Of a stretch of DNA of 64,000 bases, positions 43,311-51,185 are shown in pieces. The stretch comes from Butyricicoccus pullicaecorum. Lineage in GTDB: Bacteria; Bacillota; Clostridia; Oscillospirales; Butyricicoccaceae. Under the pieces are notes generated by a model. That model made no database searches. It worked only from the letters and a program-made list of their open reading frames with translations, and was not told the DNA's origin. Position 1 is the stretch's first letter; each line of letters starts with the position of its first letter. A program made the position numbers and the translations under genes. The stretch is taken from contig JAGZIN010000011.1 of NCBI GenBank assembly GCA_018366195.1, forward strand, positions 1 through 64,000, read 5' to 3'.

Positions 43311-45572
43311 ATGCGTCGTTTTCTGTTTTCATTTGCGTTGTTGTTTGCAGCAGGACTCTTGGGGGTATTGCGCAATCCAGCAAGTGCAGAGTTTTTACTG
43401 CTTCATGCGCCAACCTGTATCTGGCTCGCGGCATTCGCGATTCTGATTGCACATTCGTTTCAAAAACCGTTGGCTGCGTGTATGATTGCAGGACTTGCAG
43501 CGGGGATTTTGTATACAGCCGGATATCAACAGCTTTTGGTTCAGCCTATCCATCGGTTGTCCGGAGAAACCATGATGATTTCTGCTAAGGTTCGTTCCTA
43601 TCCCGATGTATATGAAAATAACCAGCGTGTTGAGGTATCCATTCCGAAAAACGTGCTAAATGGCTTTTATCCCAAGTCAAATTTTTCTGCAATTGGATAT
43701 TTGCCACTGACAGAGGAGCCGTTAAAGCCCGGGGATACCTTAGAAGCATTGGTTTCTTTCTATGAACCAGATGTGCGGCAGGGCTTTGACCGTCAGCGCT
43801 ATCAGATGGCAAATGGAAACTGGATTTCCTTTTCTATTCTGAAGAATCGGGAGACAAAAGAGCCTGCGCACTTTACTGTAACACATGCGGCAGAGGTTCC
43901 TTGGTATGCGTTGCCGCAAAGCTGGAGCCGAACACTGGGGGAACGCATCTTACAGCAATTCCCAGAACGGGAAGGTGGATTTTTATATTCTTTATTGCTG
44001 GGAAATCGAAGTGCACTCGATGCACTTGATGCACAGAATCTACAAAAGGCGGGACTGAGCCATATCATCGCTGTTTCAGGTATGCACCTGATGTTTCTCA
44101 TTGGACTCATGCAAAGACTGTTCAGCCGACGGATTGGGACGGTGCTTTCCTTCGCTGCCATTGTTCTGTTTATCCCCATGGCAGGAGGCTCGCCTTCCAT
44201 TCTTCGTGCAGGAATTATGGCAGCACTTTCTGGTTTTGCATTTTTGATGGAACGGGAGAGCGATGCACAGACGTCCCTTGGTGTGTCCTTGTTGGTTTTG
44301 CTGGCTCTCAATCCCTATTCCATTTTTCACCTGAGTTTGCAATTATCTTTTCTATCCACTTTTGGTATTTTACGCTATGCCGGCTGGCTGGAGGATAAAC
44401 TATTCCATCGCATTTACGCCAAAACCAAAAACCGCATTGGGAAAAAGCTGAGTCATGTGGTTGGCGCATCACTGGGCTGTTCCCTATGTGCCATGTTTTT
44501 TACCGCACCCATTCTCATTTCAACCTTTGGTTATATTACGCTGCTATCTATTCCGGCAAATATTATCACATTGGGTGTCATCAGCCTGACCTTCAGTTTG
44601 GGTGTCTTTTTCTGTCTGCTTCCAATCCATATTCCATACTTGACCACGGTGTTGACTGCTTTGAGCGATTTTATTTTAGATACTGCACAAAAACTTGGAA
44701 AGCTGCATTGGGGAATCTTGTATTGGGAGGAAATGAGCGGAAAAATTGCGATTCTTGCAGTGCTCGCGCTGATTATTCTGCTGCTCATGCAAATCAAACC
44801 ACGTTTTACGGTTCCCCTTTGTCTTTGTGTTCTGGTCGGAGCAGCAGGCTATGCACATGTTCAGCATTGCAGCACAACACGCGTCACACTGCATGATGTT
44901 GGGGAAGGGCAAATGATTTCTGTTGCAGATGGATATGATACCTTTTCTTTGATTGATTGTGGCAGTGCGTTCAACCGTGATGGCACAATTTTGCTGCAAG
45001 AAACGATGAATTGGTATGGATTTCGTCAAATTGATACCATGATTCTGACTGCGGTGGATAAGGCACATGCACGCAGCGCGGCACAGGTTTTGGAAACCAT
45101 TCCGGTTGGACGTTTGATTATTCCCAATCATCTCAAAGAAAATGATACGCTATTGGCAGTTCAGCAGGCAGCTGACAGACATCAGGTTCCCATCACCGTT
45201 TGGGAAACTGCCGGAATTTCTCCCGTTTCCATTTCTGGCATTGCGTCTGCCCAACTGGCTGGCGGTATCGACCGAAAACTGGGCGTACATTTGCAGGATC
45301 ACGGGCTAGATGTGTGGATTTTACACAGCATGACACAAAATATGCTGGCAGCGCTGCTTTCACAATCACAGCTTTCTGCAAAGGAAGTTATTTTGGCAAA
45401 TCAGTTCCAGAAGCAGAATCTTTTGGAAGATGCGCTCACTATTTTAAGAGCAGAAAAGATTCTGTTATCCTCCGGATATTCGTCTGCTCGAACATTGTTT
45501 GGTGTTCCTGTTGTTTCGACGAAAGATGCAGGAGATATCGTCTGGAAAATTTTACATACAGAAGAAAGGTGA
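43311..45572 (+). CDS. comEC: ComEC/Rec2-type DNA uptake channel with degenerate C-terminal MBL domain
   Basis: The 753-residue protein has the ComEC plan: N-terminal helices, the DUF4131-like OB-containing region (about residues 40-190), and the Competence membrane domain with LLLGNRSALDALDAQNLQKAGLSHIIAVSGMHLM and GGSPSILRAGIMA. The last 230 residues start like the metallo-beta-lactamase domain (VTLHDVGEGQMISV, LIDCGSAFNRDG), but where others have a metal-binding HxHxDH, this one reads ILTAVDKAHARSAAQ. The nuclease activity is probably lost, while the channel may remain. The start has GGGGAG 5 bases upstream. It lies 5 bases from holA, as in many Firmicutes. Confidence 0.88.
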   Translation: MRRFLFSFALLFAAGLLGVLRNPASAEFLLLHAPTCIWLAAFAILIAHSFQKPLAACMIAGLAAGILYTAGYQQLLVQPIHRLSGETMMISAKVRSYPDVYENNQRVEVSIPKNVLNGFYPKSNFSAIGYLPLTEEPLKPGDTLEALVSFYEPDVRQGFDRQRYQMANGNWISFSILKNRETKEPAHFTVTHAAEVPWYALPQSWSRTLGERILQQFPEREGGFLYSLLLGNRSALDALDAQNLQKAGLSHIIAVSGMHLMFLIGLMQRLFSRRIGTVLSFAAIVLFIPMAGGSPSILRAGIMAALSGFAFLMERESDAQTSLGVSLLVLLALNPYSIFHLSLQLSFLSTFGILRYAGWLEDKLFHRIYAKTKNRIGKKLSHVVGASLGCSLCAMFFTAPILISTFGYITLLSIPANIITLGVISLTFSLGVFFCLLPIHIPYLTTVLTALSDFILDTAQKLGKLHWGILYWEEMSGKIAILAVLALIILLLMQIKPRFTVPLCLCVLVGAAGYAHVQHCSTTRVTLHDVGEGQMISVADGYDTFSLIDCGSAFNRDGTILLQETMNWYGFRQIDTMILTAVDKAHARSAAQVLETIPVGRLIIPNHLKENDTLLAVQQAADRHQVPITVWETAGISPVSISGIASAQLAGGIDRKLGVHLQDHGLDVWILHSMTQNMLAALLSQSQLSAKEVILANQFQKQNLLEDALTILRAEKILLSSGYSSARTLFGVPVVSTKDAGDIVWKILHTEER

Positions 45573-45576
45573 TGGT

Positions 45577-46638
45577 ATGGCAAAAAAGAAAGAGGAAGAA
45601 AATGGATTTTCGAAATTGAAGCAGGCGCTCAAGACAGGAGAATTGGAAAAGCTTTATTTATTTTGGGGGGAAGAAGGCTATCTAGGTCAGCACTATTTGA
45701 ACGCCTGTAAGGACATGATTGCAGGGGAGGGGACATTTGCAGAGTTTAATCTGTTTGAATTTGATGGAAAGTCTCTGACACCGGATTTGCTGCAGGACGC
45801 AGTGGAGAGCTATCCGGCAATGGCGGAGCGTAAGCTGGTCATTGTACATGATTTTGACCTTTATAAGATGCCCGCAGCCTTTTCTGACATGATGCCCGAA
45901 CTTCTGCGTGATTTACCAGACTATATCTGTTTGATTTTTCATTATGATACCATGGAGTATAAACCGGACAAGCGGCTAAAGATTCATAAAATACTGGCAG
46001 AATATGCAAACGTGGTGGAGTTTGCCTTTTTAGAGGAACGACAGCTTGTCGATTGGATTCGCCGCCGTTTCCGTGCACTCGAATGCAGCATTACAGATGA
46101 TACCGCGCGATATATGATTTTTTTGTGTGGTTGCTCCATGGTTAACTTAATTACAGAGATTGAAAAGGCTGCTGCATTTTGTACAACTGGAGAAATCAAG
46201 CGCTATCATATTGATACTGTATGCTCTCGTGTGATAGACGCGGTTGTTTTTGACTTGAGCGATGCCATTACCGAGCGTCGCTTCGACCGCGCGATTGCGC
46301 TGGTGGACGAACTGTTGGCACAAAAGAATACAGAGGTTGCGATTTTTTCTACCATTGCACGCCATATTGAGCGACTCTATGCCGCAAAATTACATGAGCA
46401 GGCGAGGGGGGAGGAAAAGCAGCTGCTTGCTCTTTTGGGTACCGGTTCTCCTTATTATGCCAAGCGGATTCGTGCAGCGGCACAAAGACTGCCGATGTCA
46501 TGGCTGCGCGATGCAGTGGTTTTATGCGGTGAAACAGATATTGCCTTAAAAAGCACTGCCGGAGACCGGAAAAAGCAAATTGAGCTGACCTTGTTAGAAA
46601 TGGCAGCCGGATTGGAGCATACACATGATTCAGATTAA
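45577..46638 (+). CDS. holA: DNA polymerase III delta subunit
   Basis: The 353-residue clamp-loader subunit has the N-terminal ATPase-like fold (KLYLFWGEEGYLGQHYL), the PDYICLIFHYD segment and the C-terminal collar domain (TEVAIFSTIARHIERLYAAK). It opens the beta clamp during replication. Its start follows AAAGGTGATGGT, and its end overlaps rnmV by 14 bases. The comEC-holA order is common in Gram-positive bacteria. Confidence 0.93.
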   Translation: MAKKKEEENGFSKLKQALKTGELEKLYLFWGEEGYLGQHYLNACKDMIAGEGTFAEFNLFEFDGKSLTPDLLQDAVESYPAMAERKLVIVHDFDLYKMPAAFSDMMPELLRDLPDYICLIFHYDTMEYKPDKRLKIHKILAEYANVVEFAFLEERQLVDWIRRRFRALECSITDDTARYMIFLCGCSMVNLITEIEKAAAFCTTGEIKRYHIDTVCSRVIDAVVFDLSDAITERRFDRAIALVDELLAQKNTEVAIFSTIARHIERLYAAKLHEQARGEEKQLLALLGTGSPYYAKRIRAAAQRLPMSWLRDAVVLCGETDIALKSTAGDRKKQIELTLLEMAAGLEHTHDSD

Positions 46639-47284
46639 AGAGGTCATTATTGTAGAGGGACGCTACGATGTCAATACAGTCAAACAGGTTTTTGATACCA
46701 TCGTGCTGGAGACAGGTGGGTTTCGTATTTTTTCGGACAAGGAGCGCTTGAAAATGTTCCGGAAAATGGCAGAAGAACGTGGACTTCTGATTTTGACAGA
46801 CAGTGATGGCGCTGGTTTGGTCATTCGAAATTATCTCAAAAGTACCATTCCTTCAAATTTGATAAAGCATGCCTATATTCCCGAAATCATGGGCAAAGAG
46901 TCCCGCAAACGCACCGCGTCGAAAGAGGGGAAATTGGGTGTCGAGGGCATGAAGCCAGATATTTTATGTCAGGTACTGCAACGGGCAGGTGCAACCATTT
47001 TAGAAGGGGAAGGAGAATCCCATAGCCGTGGAAATAGGATTTCAAAAGCAGACCTGTATACATTAGGGCTTTCTGGCTGTCAGGGAAGTGAGCAGCTGCG
47101 TGCAAAGCTGCTCAAGGAATTAGAGCTTCCGTCCTATTTGTCTGCCAATGCACTGCTGGAATATCTCAATACTGTGTCCAGTTTGGAGGAAATGACGGAA
47201 CTTGTAGAAAAATTACAAAAAAATGAAAGGCAAGAAAAAATATCTGTCGATATTGCCTTGACAAATCAAAATAATGTAGTATAA
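46625..47284 (+). CDS. rnmV: Ribonuclease M5-type Toprim protein
   Basis: The 219-residue protein has a Toprim domain with the catalytic Glu in IIVEGRYDVNTV and the acids in LTDSDGAG, then a DUF4093-type C-terminal domain (SKADLYTLGLSGCQGSEQLRAKLLKEL). RNase M5 matures 5S rRNA with ribosomal protein L18. It overlaps holA by 14 bases. Its last codons contain the promoter of the FMN riboswitch, so the stop region does two jobs. Confidence 0.9.
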   Translation: MIQIKEVIIVEGRYDVNTVKQVFDTIVLETGGFRIFSDKERLKMFRKMAEERGLLILTDSDGAGLVIRNYLKSTIPSNLIKHAYIPEIMGKESRKRTASKEGKLGVEGMKPDILCQVLQRAGATILEGEGESHSRGNRISKADLYTLGLSGCQGSEQLRAKLLKELELPSYLSANALLEYLNTVSSLEEMTELVEKLQKNERQEKISVDIALTNQNNVV

Positions 47285-47285
47285 T
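47258..47285 (+). promoter_or_regulatory. Promoter of the riboflavin transporter gene, inside the rnmV 3' end
   Basis: TTGACA (47258-47263), 16 bases, TATAAT (47280-47285), reaching the last base of rnmV. Confidence 0.85.
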
Positions 47286-47308
47286 GAAAGTATAAATTAA
47301 AGATCGTT

Positions 47309-47433
47309 CTGTTTCAGGGCGGAGTGAAAGTCTCCACCGGCAGTGGATTGATTTCAAAATCAACAAGTCTGCGCGCGTAAGCATGATGGGTGCAAATCCC
47401 AACCGACGGTTATAGTCCGGATGAAAGAAACAG
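47309..47433 (+). promoter_or_regulatory. FMN riboswitch (RFN element)
   Basis: The conserved core is clear: CAGGGCGGAGTGAAAGTCTC, CCACCGGCAGT, AAGTCTGCGCGCG, GGGTGCAAATCCCAACCGACGGT and ATAGTCCGGATG. The closing stem GTTTC (47311-47315) pairs with GAAAC (47427-47431). A terminator follows at 47477-47507, so FMN should stop transcription into the riboflavin importer gene. Confidence 0.97.
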
Positions 47434-47476
47434 GTGACATAGCAATGCTTCGAGCTTTTCTATGCCTACTTATGTT

Positions 47477-47507
47477 GCCCTAAGGAAATTTTCCTTAGGG
47501 CTTTTTC
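47477..47507 (+). terminator. Riboswitch-controlled terminator
   Basis: CCCTAAGGAAA and TTTCCTTAGGG with CTTTTTC following, between the FMN aptamer and ribU. Confidence 0.88.
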
Positions 47508-47540
47508 TCTAACAGGACGGCAAGAAAAGGAGTATTTCTT

Positions 47541-48158
47541 ATGACAAAAACGATGAAACTAACCTATGTTGCTGTTTTTTCAGCGATTGCCACAGTACTC
47601 ATGTACTTCGAATTTCCAATTCCATTGATGCCGCCATTCTTAAAAATTGATGTAAGCGGTGCAGTGATTTTGATTGGTGCATTTATTTTTGGCATTGGAC
47701 CTGCGATTACGATGGCAGCAATCAAAGATTTAATTCATGTAACCCAAACCCAGACGGCAGGCTCTGGAGAGCTTCAGGATTTCATTTTAACCTGCACATT
47801 GATTATCCTCGCAGTATCCATTTACAGACTGCATCGCTCCAAAAAGGGTGCACTGATTGGCTGTGCGGTTGGCAGCGTCGCAATGTCTATTATGGCAATG
47901 ATTACCAATAAACTCATTATTTTGCCATTTTATGTCAAAGGTATGGGTATGAATCTGGATATGATTTTTGATATGTGCAAAGCTGCAAATCCAGCTGTTG
48001 ATGGCATGTCTGCGTATTTATTCCTTGCAGTATTTCCATTTACAATGATTAAGGGAATTATATTAACAACAATTACCATGCTGGTATATAAGCGTCTGCG
48101 GAGCTTTATTGAAGAAAAACATCTACATGCACATAATAATATGGCATCATCGGTGTAA
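47541..48158 (+). CDS. ribU: ECF transporter substrate-binding S component for riboflavin
   Basis: The 205-residue protein has six hydrophobic helices and the RibU pattern (MYFEFPIPLMPPFLKIDVSGAV, then GPAITMAAIKDLIHV). It binds riboflavin and works with the shared EcfA/EcfT module encoded elsewhere. Control by the FMN riboswitch confirms the substrate. AAAGGAG stands before the ATG. Confidence 0.95.
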   Translation: MTKTMKLTYVAVFSAIATVLMYFEFPIPLMPPFLKIDVSGAVILIGAFIFGIGPAITMAAIKDLIHVTQTQTAGSGELQDFILTCTLIILAVSIYRLHRSKKGALIGCAVGSVAMSIMAMITNKLIILPFYVKGMGMNLDMIFDMCKAANPAVDGMSAYLFLAVFPFTMIKGIILTTITMLVYKRLRSFIEEKHLHAHNNMASSV

Positions 48159-48163
48159 AACGT

Positions 48164-48199
48164 ACAGTGCTGAACGAACAAGTTCAGCACTGTTTTTTT
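48164..48199 (+). terminator. Terminator of ribU
   Basis: ACAGTGCTGAAC and GTTCAGCACTGT form a 12-bp stem around six bases, then seven T. Confidence 0.92.
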
Positions 48200-48236
48200 A
48201 TAAATTTGTTGTGCTCATCGGAGAGGCACTCCTCTA

Positions 48237-48266
48237 AACTATACAAAATCTTTATTTTGTATAGTT
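48237..48266. repeat. Perfect 13-bp AT-rich inverted repeat
   Basis: AACTATACAAAAT, loop CTTT, ATTTTGTATAGTT. No T run follows on either strand. A second small hairpin GGGGGCA-ATTC-TGCCCCC follows at 48284-48301. Both lie between convergent ribU and folA. Confidence 0.7.
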
Positions 48267-48325
48267 AGTAATCTAAGAATTTCGGGGGCAATTCTGCCCC
48301 CTATCTTCAATCAGCTGCCCCTTTA

Positions 48326-48835
48326 TCAAGATTTTTCGAAAACAATAAATTGATATGAAATTCCTTGCGAATCGGTAAAAATCTCACTGGCATCGGTTTG
48401 TTTCCAAATTTCTGATGCGGTCTGTGTGGTAACCCCATCGACACAGAAAAAAGTATCTGCCGATTCAAATGTCGTGAAAATTCTGGTCAGATAGATACGT
48501 TCTAGCAATGGTTCAAATTGCTGGTACACCGATGCACCGCCGATAATAAACACTTCACCATCATTTTGTACTGCTGAAATCACTTGGTCGATGCTATGAA
48601 AAATTTCAGCACCTTCGCAGGAAAATTCGGCATGATGTGTTAAAATCAAATTACGCCGATTTGGCAGCGGACGTTTCCCCGGAAATGTCTCCAAGGTTTT
48701 TCGACCTAAAACAACGGTATGCCCTGATGTAATTTTCTTAAAATGCTTCAAATCCTCTGAGATGGGATAAATAAGCTGTCCATTCAGACCAATGGCACCA
48801 TTCAAATCTGTTGCCACAACTGCAGAAAAATTCAT
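48326..48835 (-). CDS. folA: Dihydrofolate reductase
   Basis: The 169-residue enzyme reduces dihydrofolate with NADPH. It has the N-terminal FSAVVATDLNGAIGLNGQL, VVLGRKTLETFPGKRPLPNR and FIIGGASVYQQF motifs. It follows thyA by 18 bases, so the pair regenerates the folate that thymidylate synthesis consumes. Confidence 0.95.
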   Translation of the reverse strand: MNFSAVVATDLNGAIGLNGQLIYPISEDLKHFKKITSGHTVVLGRKTLETFPGKRPLPNRRNLILTHHAEFSCEGAEIFHSIDQVISAVQNDGEVFIIGGASVYQQFEPLLERIYLTRIFTTFESADTFFCVDGVTTQTASEIWKQTDASEIFTDSQGISYQFIVFEKS

Positions 48836-48853
48836 ACAGCCTCCTCCTTTTTG

Positions 48854-49684
48854 TTATTCTGCCACAGGAATATTTTTGATTTGCGGATTGGTTTCATAAG
48901 CCTCTACCTGTAAATCATCGACTGTAAAAGCATAAAAATCTTGAATCTCTGGATTCAACCGAACCTTTGGCGCTGGATACTGTGGGCGGGCAATCAGCTC
49001 CTTGACCAGTGGTACATGACGGTCATAAATATGACAATCGCTAATCACATGAACCAGCTCCCCTGCCTGCAATCCGGATACCTGAGCAAACATCATAAGC
49101 AAAAGCGCATATTGACATACATTCCAGTTGTTCGCAACCAGTGTATCCTGACTGCGCTGATTGAGAATCATATTTAAGGTGTTCCCTGTTACATTGAGCG
49201 TAACACTCCAGCAACACGGTTCCAAATTCATCTCTTTCAAATCACTGAAGTTATATAAATGCGCCATCATACGGCGGGAGGCTGGATTATTTTTCAGTTG
49301 CCAAAGCAAAGAATCTACCTGATCCATGTTTCCTTGCGCAAAGTCATATTTCTGTGCCAGCTGATAACCATACGCTTTTCCAATTGACCCGTCTGCATCT
49401 GCCCATTGGTCCCAAATATGACTGTTCAAATCATGGATATTATTGGACTTTTTTTGCCAAATCCACAGGATTTCATCAAATGCACTTTTGAGCGCCGTCG
49501 GACGAAGGGTCAATGCAGGAAATTCCTCCTGTAAATGATAGCGATTTACGACCCCGAATGTTTTTATCGTATGAGCAGGTGTTCCATCGCTCCATTTGGG
49601 GCGCACGGGTAACCCTTCATCTGAATATCCTTCCTCCAGAATTTTTTTCATCATTTTCACAAATAGTACATCTGCTTTACTCAT
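48854..49684 (-). CDS. thyA: Thymidylate synthase
   Basis: The 276-residue enzyme methylates dUMP to dTMP. It keeps NQRSQDTLVANNWNVCQYALLLMMFAQ, ISDCHIYDRH and the C-terminal PQIKNIPVAE. The active-site segment is EPCCWSVTLNV, where the nucleophile Cys157 is followed by Cys158 instead of the His of the common PCH motif; other Gram-positive ThyA proteins also vary here. It is upstream of folA in one operon. Confidence 0.93.
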   Translation of the reverse strand: MSKADVLFVKMMKKILEEGYSDEGLPVRPKWSDGTPAHTIKTFGVVNRYHLQEEFPALTLRPTALKSAFDEILWIWQKKSNNIHDLNSHIWDQWADADGSIGKAYGYQLAQKYDFAQGNMDQVDSLLWQLKNNPASRRMMAHLYNFSDLKEMNLEPCCWSVTLNVTGNTLNMILNQRSQDTLVANNWNVCQYALLLMMFAQVSGLQAGELVHVISDCHIYDRHVPLVKELIARPQYPAPKVRLNPEIQDFYAFTVDDLQVEAYETNPQIKNIPVAE

Positions 49685-49735
49685 GATATCCTCTCTCTCC
49701 TACGCGTATGTTCTTCTGTCATCAGGCATGGTATC

Positions 49736-50662
49736 TTATCTGCTTTCCAATACCAGCTTGTCTAATATATCGGTAAAATAGGTTGGTAGTGGACTTTCAA
49801 AGGTCATGTGCTCTCTCGTGCGCGGGTGGGTCAGAGATAGACGGTATGCGTGCAGACATTGCCCCTCCAGCTGCTGCGAAAAGCGGTCTTTCTTTATACC
49901 GTATAAAGGGTCTCCGATAATGGGGTGTCCAATTGATGCCATGTGCACACGAATCTGATGAGTTCTGCCGGTTTCCAGCTGAAACTGCATGAGTGCATAT
50001 CCACGGTATCGCTCCAATACCTGATAATGTGTGACAGCATCTCGTCCATCTGGCGTAATTGCCATTTTTTTGCGGTCTGTCTTATGCCGTCCAATCGGCT
50101 GATGAATGGTTCCAGCGTTTTCGCGTGGATTTCCGACAACAATTGCTTTGTATTCCCGTGCTGCGGTGTGAGATGCAATCTGCTCTGCGAGGGATTGATG
50201 CGCCATGTCATTTTTCGCAACGACCAACAGCCCACTGGTATCTTTATCAATTCGGTGCACGATACCGGGGCGGATTTCACCGTTGATACCGGATAGTCGT
50301 TCTCCGCAATGAAACATAAGTGCATTGACCAAGGTTCCGTCCCAGTTTCCTGCTGCTGGGTGCACAACCATTCCGCGCACTTTATCCACGACAATGATAT
50401 CCGCATCTTCATAGACGATGTGAATGGGGATATCTTGCGGTACCAGAGAAATCGTCTGCGCTTCGGGAATCTGGACATCAATGATATCGCCGGTACATAG
50501 CTTATAATTTTTTTTCAATGCCCTTCCCTGCTGTGTGACCAGCTTGCGCTCAATCCAGTTTTGTGCCATGCTTCGGGTCACACCGTCCAGCTGTTCAGAC
50601 AGATAGCTGTCAATGCGCTTACCTGCATCTGCGGCATCAATCAAAAAGGTTTGTTCATTCAT
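49736..50662 (-). CDS. RluD-type pseudouridine synthase
   Basis: The 308-residue RluA-family enzyme has an N-terminal S4 RNA-binding domain (GKRIDSYLSEQLDGVTRSMAQNWI) and the catalytic HRIDKDTSG (136-144, Asp139). It isomerises uridines in 23S rRNA. Its start overlaps the lspA end by 8 bases; lspA-rluD is a usual Firmicute pair. Confidence 0.93.
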   Translation of the reverse strand: MNEQTFLIDAADAGKRIDSYLSEQLDGVTRSMAQNWIERKLVTQQGRALKKNYKLCTGDIIDVQIPEAQTISLVPQDIPIHIVYEDADIIVVDKVRGMVVHPAAGNWDGTLVNALMFHCGERLSGINGEIRPGIVHRIDKDTSGLLVVAKNDMAHQSLAEQIASHTAAREYKAIVVGNPRENAGTIHQPIGRHKTDRKKMAITPDGRDAVTHYQVLERYRGYALMQFQLETGRTHQIRVHMASIGHPIIGDPLYGIKKDRFSQQLEGQCLHAYRLSLTHPRTREHMTFESPLPTYFTDILDKLVLESR

Positions 50663-51125
50663 TGCCCTTTGCCGCCTTTTCCAGTTTTTCGTGCTGTATC
50701 AAATAGTAATAGAAAAATAAAACAACACCACACACAACGTAGATATCTGCCACATTAAAGACCGGAAAATGAATCAGACGGAAGTCAAACAAATCAACAA
50801 CAAATCCATGCCAAATGCGGTCAATGAGATTGCCCAGCGCTCCTGCAAGAACCAGATATAACCCAATCCGTCCGATTTTGGAATAAATACGCTTTTTATA
50901 GAGGACAAAGATGATGGCAGCTACAATAAGAGGGGTTAAGATTAAAAACAACCAACGCTGATTTTGCAGGATACTGAATGCAGCACCACGATTTTCTACA
51001 TAAGTCAAGTGAAATACGGTATCTATGATTGGAATTGTACCCAGAACAGAGAGCTTCGTAAATGCCCAATATTTTACCAGCTGATCCAGCGCGACCAGAA
51101 TCAGCGTCAAAATGATGATACTCAT
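50655..51125 (-). CDS. lspA: Prolipoprotein signal peptidase (signal peptidase II)
   Basis: The 156-residue membrane aspartyl protease removes lipoprotein signal peptides. It has four helices, ENRGAAFS, and the two catalytic Asp: Asp102 in GALGNLIDR and Asp127 in FNVADIYV. AAGGAG is 8 bases before the ATG at 51125; upstream in-frame codons run into the terminator of ileS and are not used. Confidence 0.95.
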   Translation of the reverse strand: MSIIILTLILVALDQLVKYWAFTKLSVLGTIPIIDTVFHLTYVENRGAAFSILQNQRWLFLILTPLIVAAIIFVLYKKRIYSKIGRIGLYLVLAGALGNLIDRIWHGFVVDLFDFRLIHFPVFNVADIYVVCGVVLFFYYYLIQHEKLEKAAKGNE

Positions 51126-51137
51126 AAAAACTCCTTC

Positions 51138-51172
51138 AAAAAAGGCAGGCATTGAACTGCCTGCCTTTTCTT
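51138..51172 (-). terminator. Terminator of ileS
   Basis: AAAAGGCAGGC/GCCTGCCTTTT stem with a T run on the minus strand, 14 bases past the ileS stop. Confidence 0.85.
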
Positions 51173-51185
51173 GCACATATCAATT

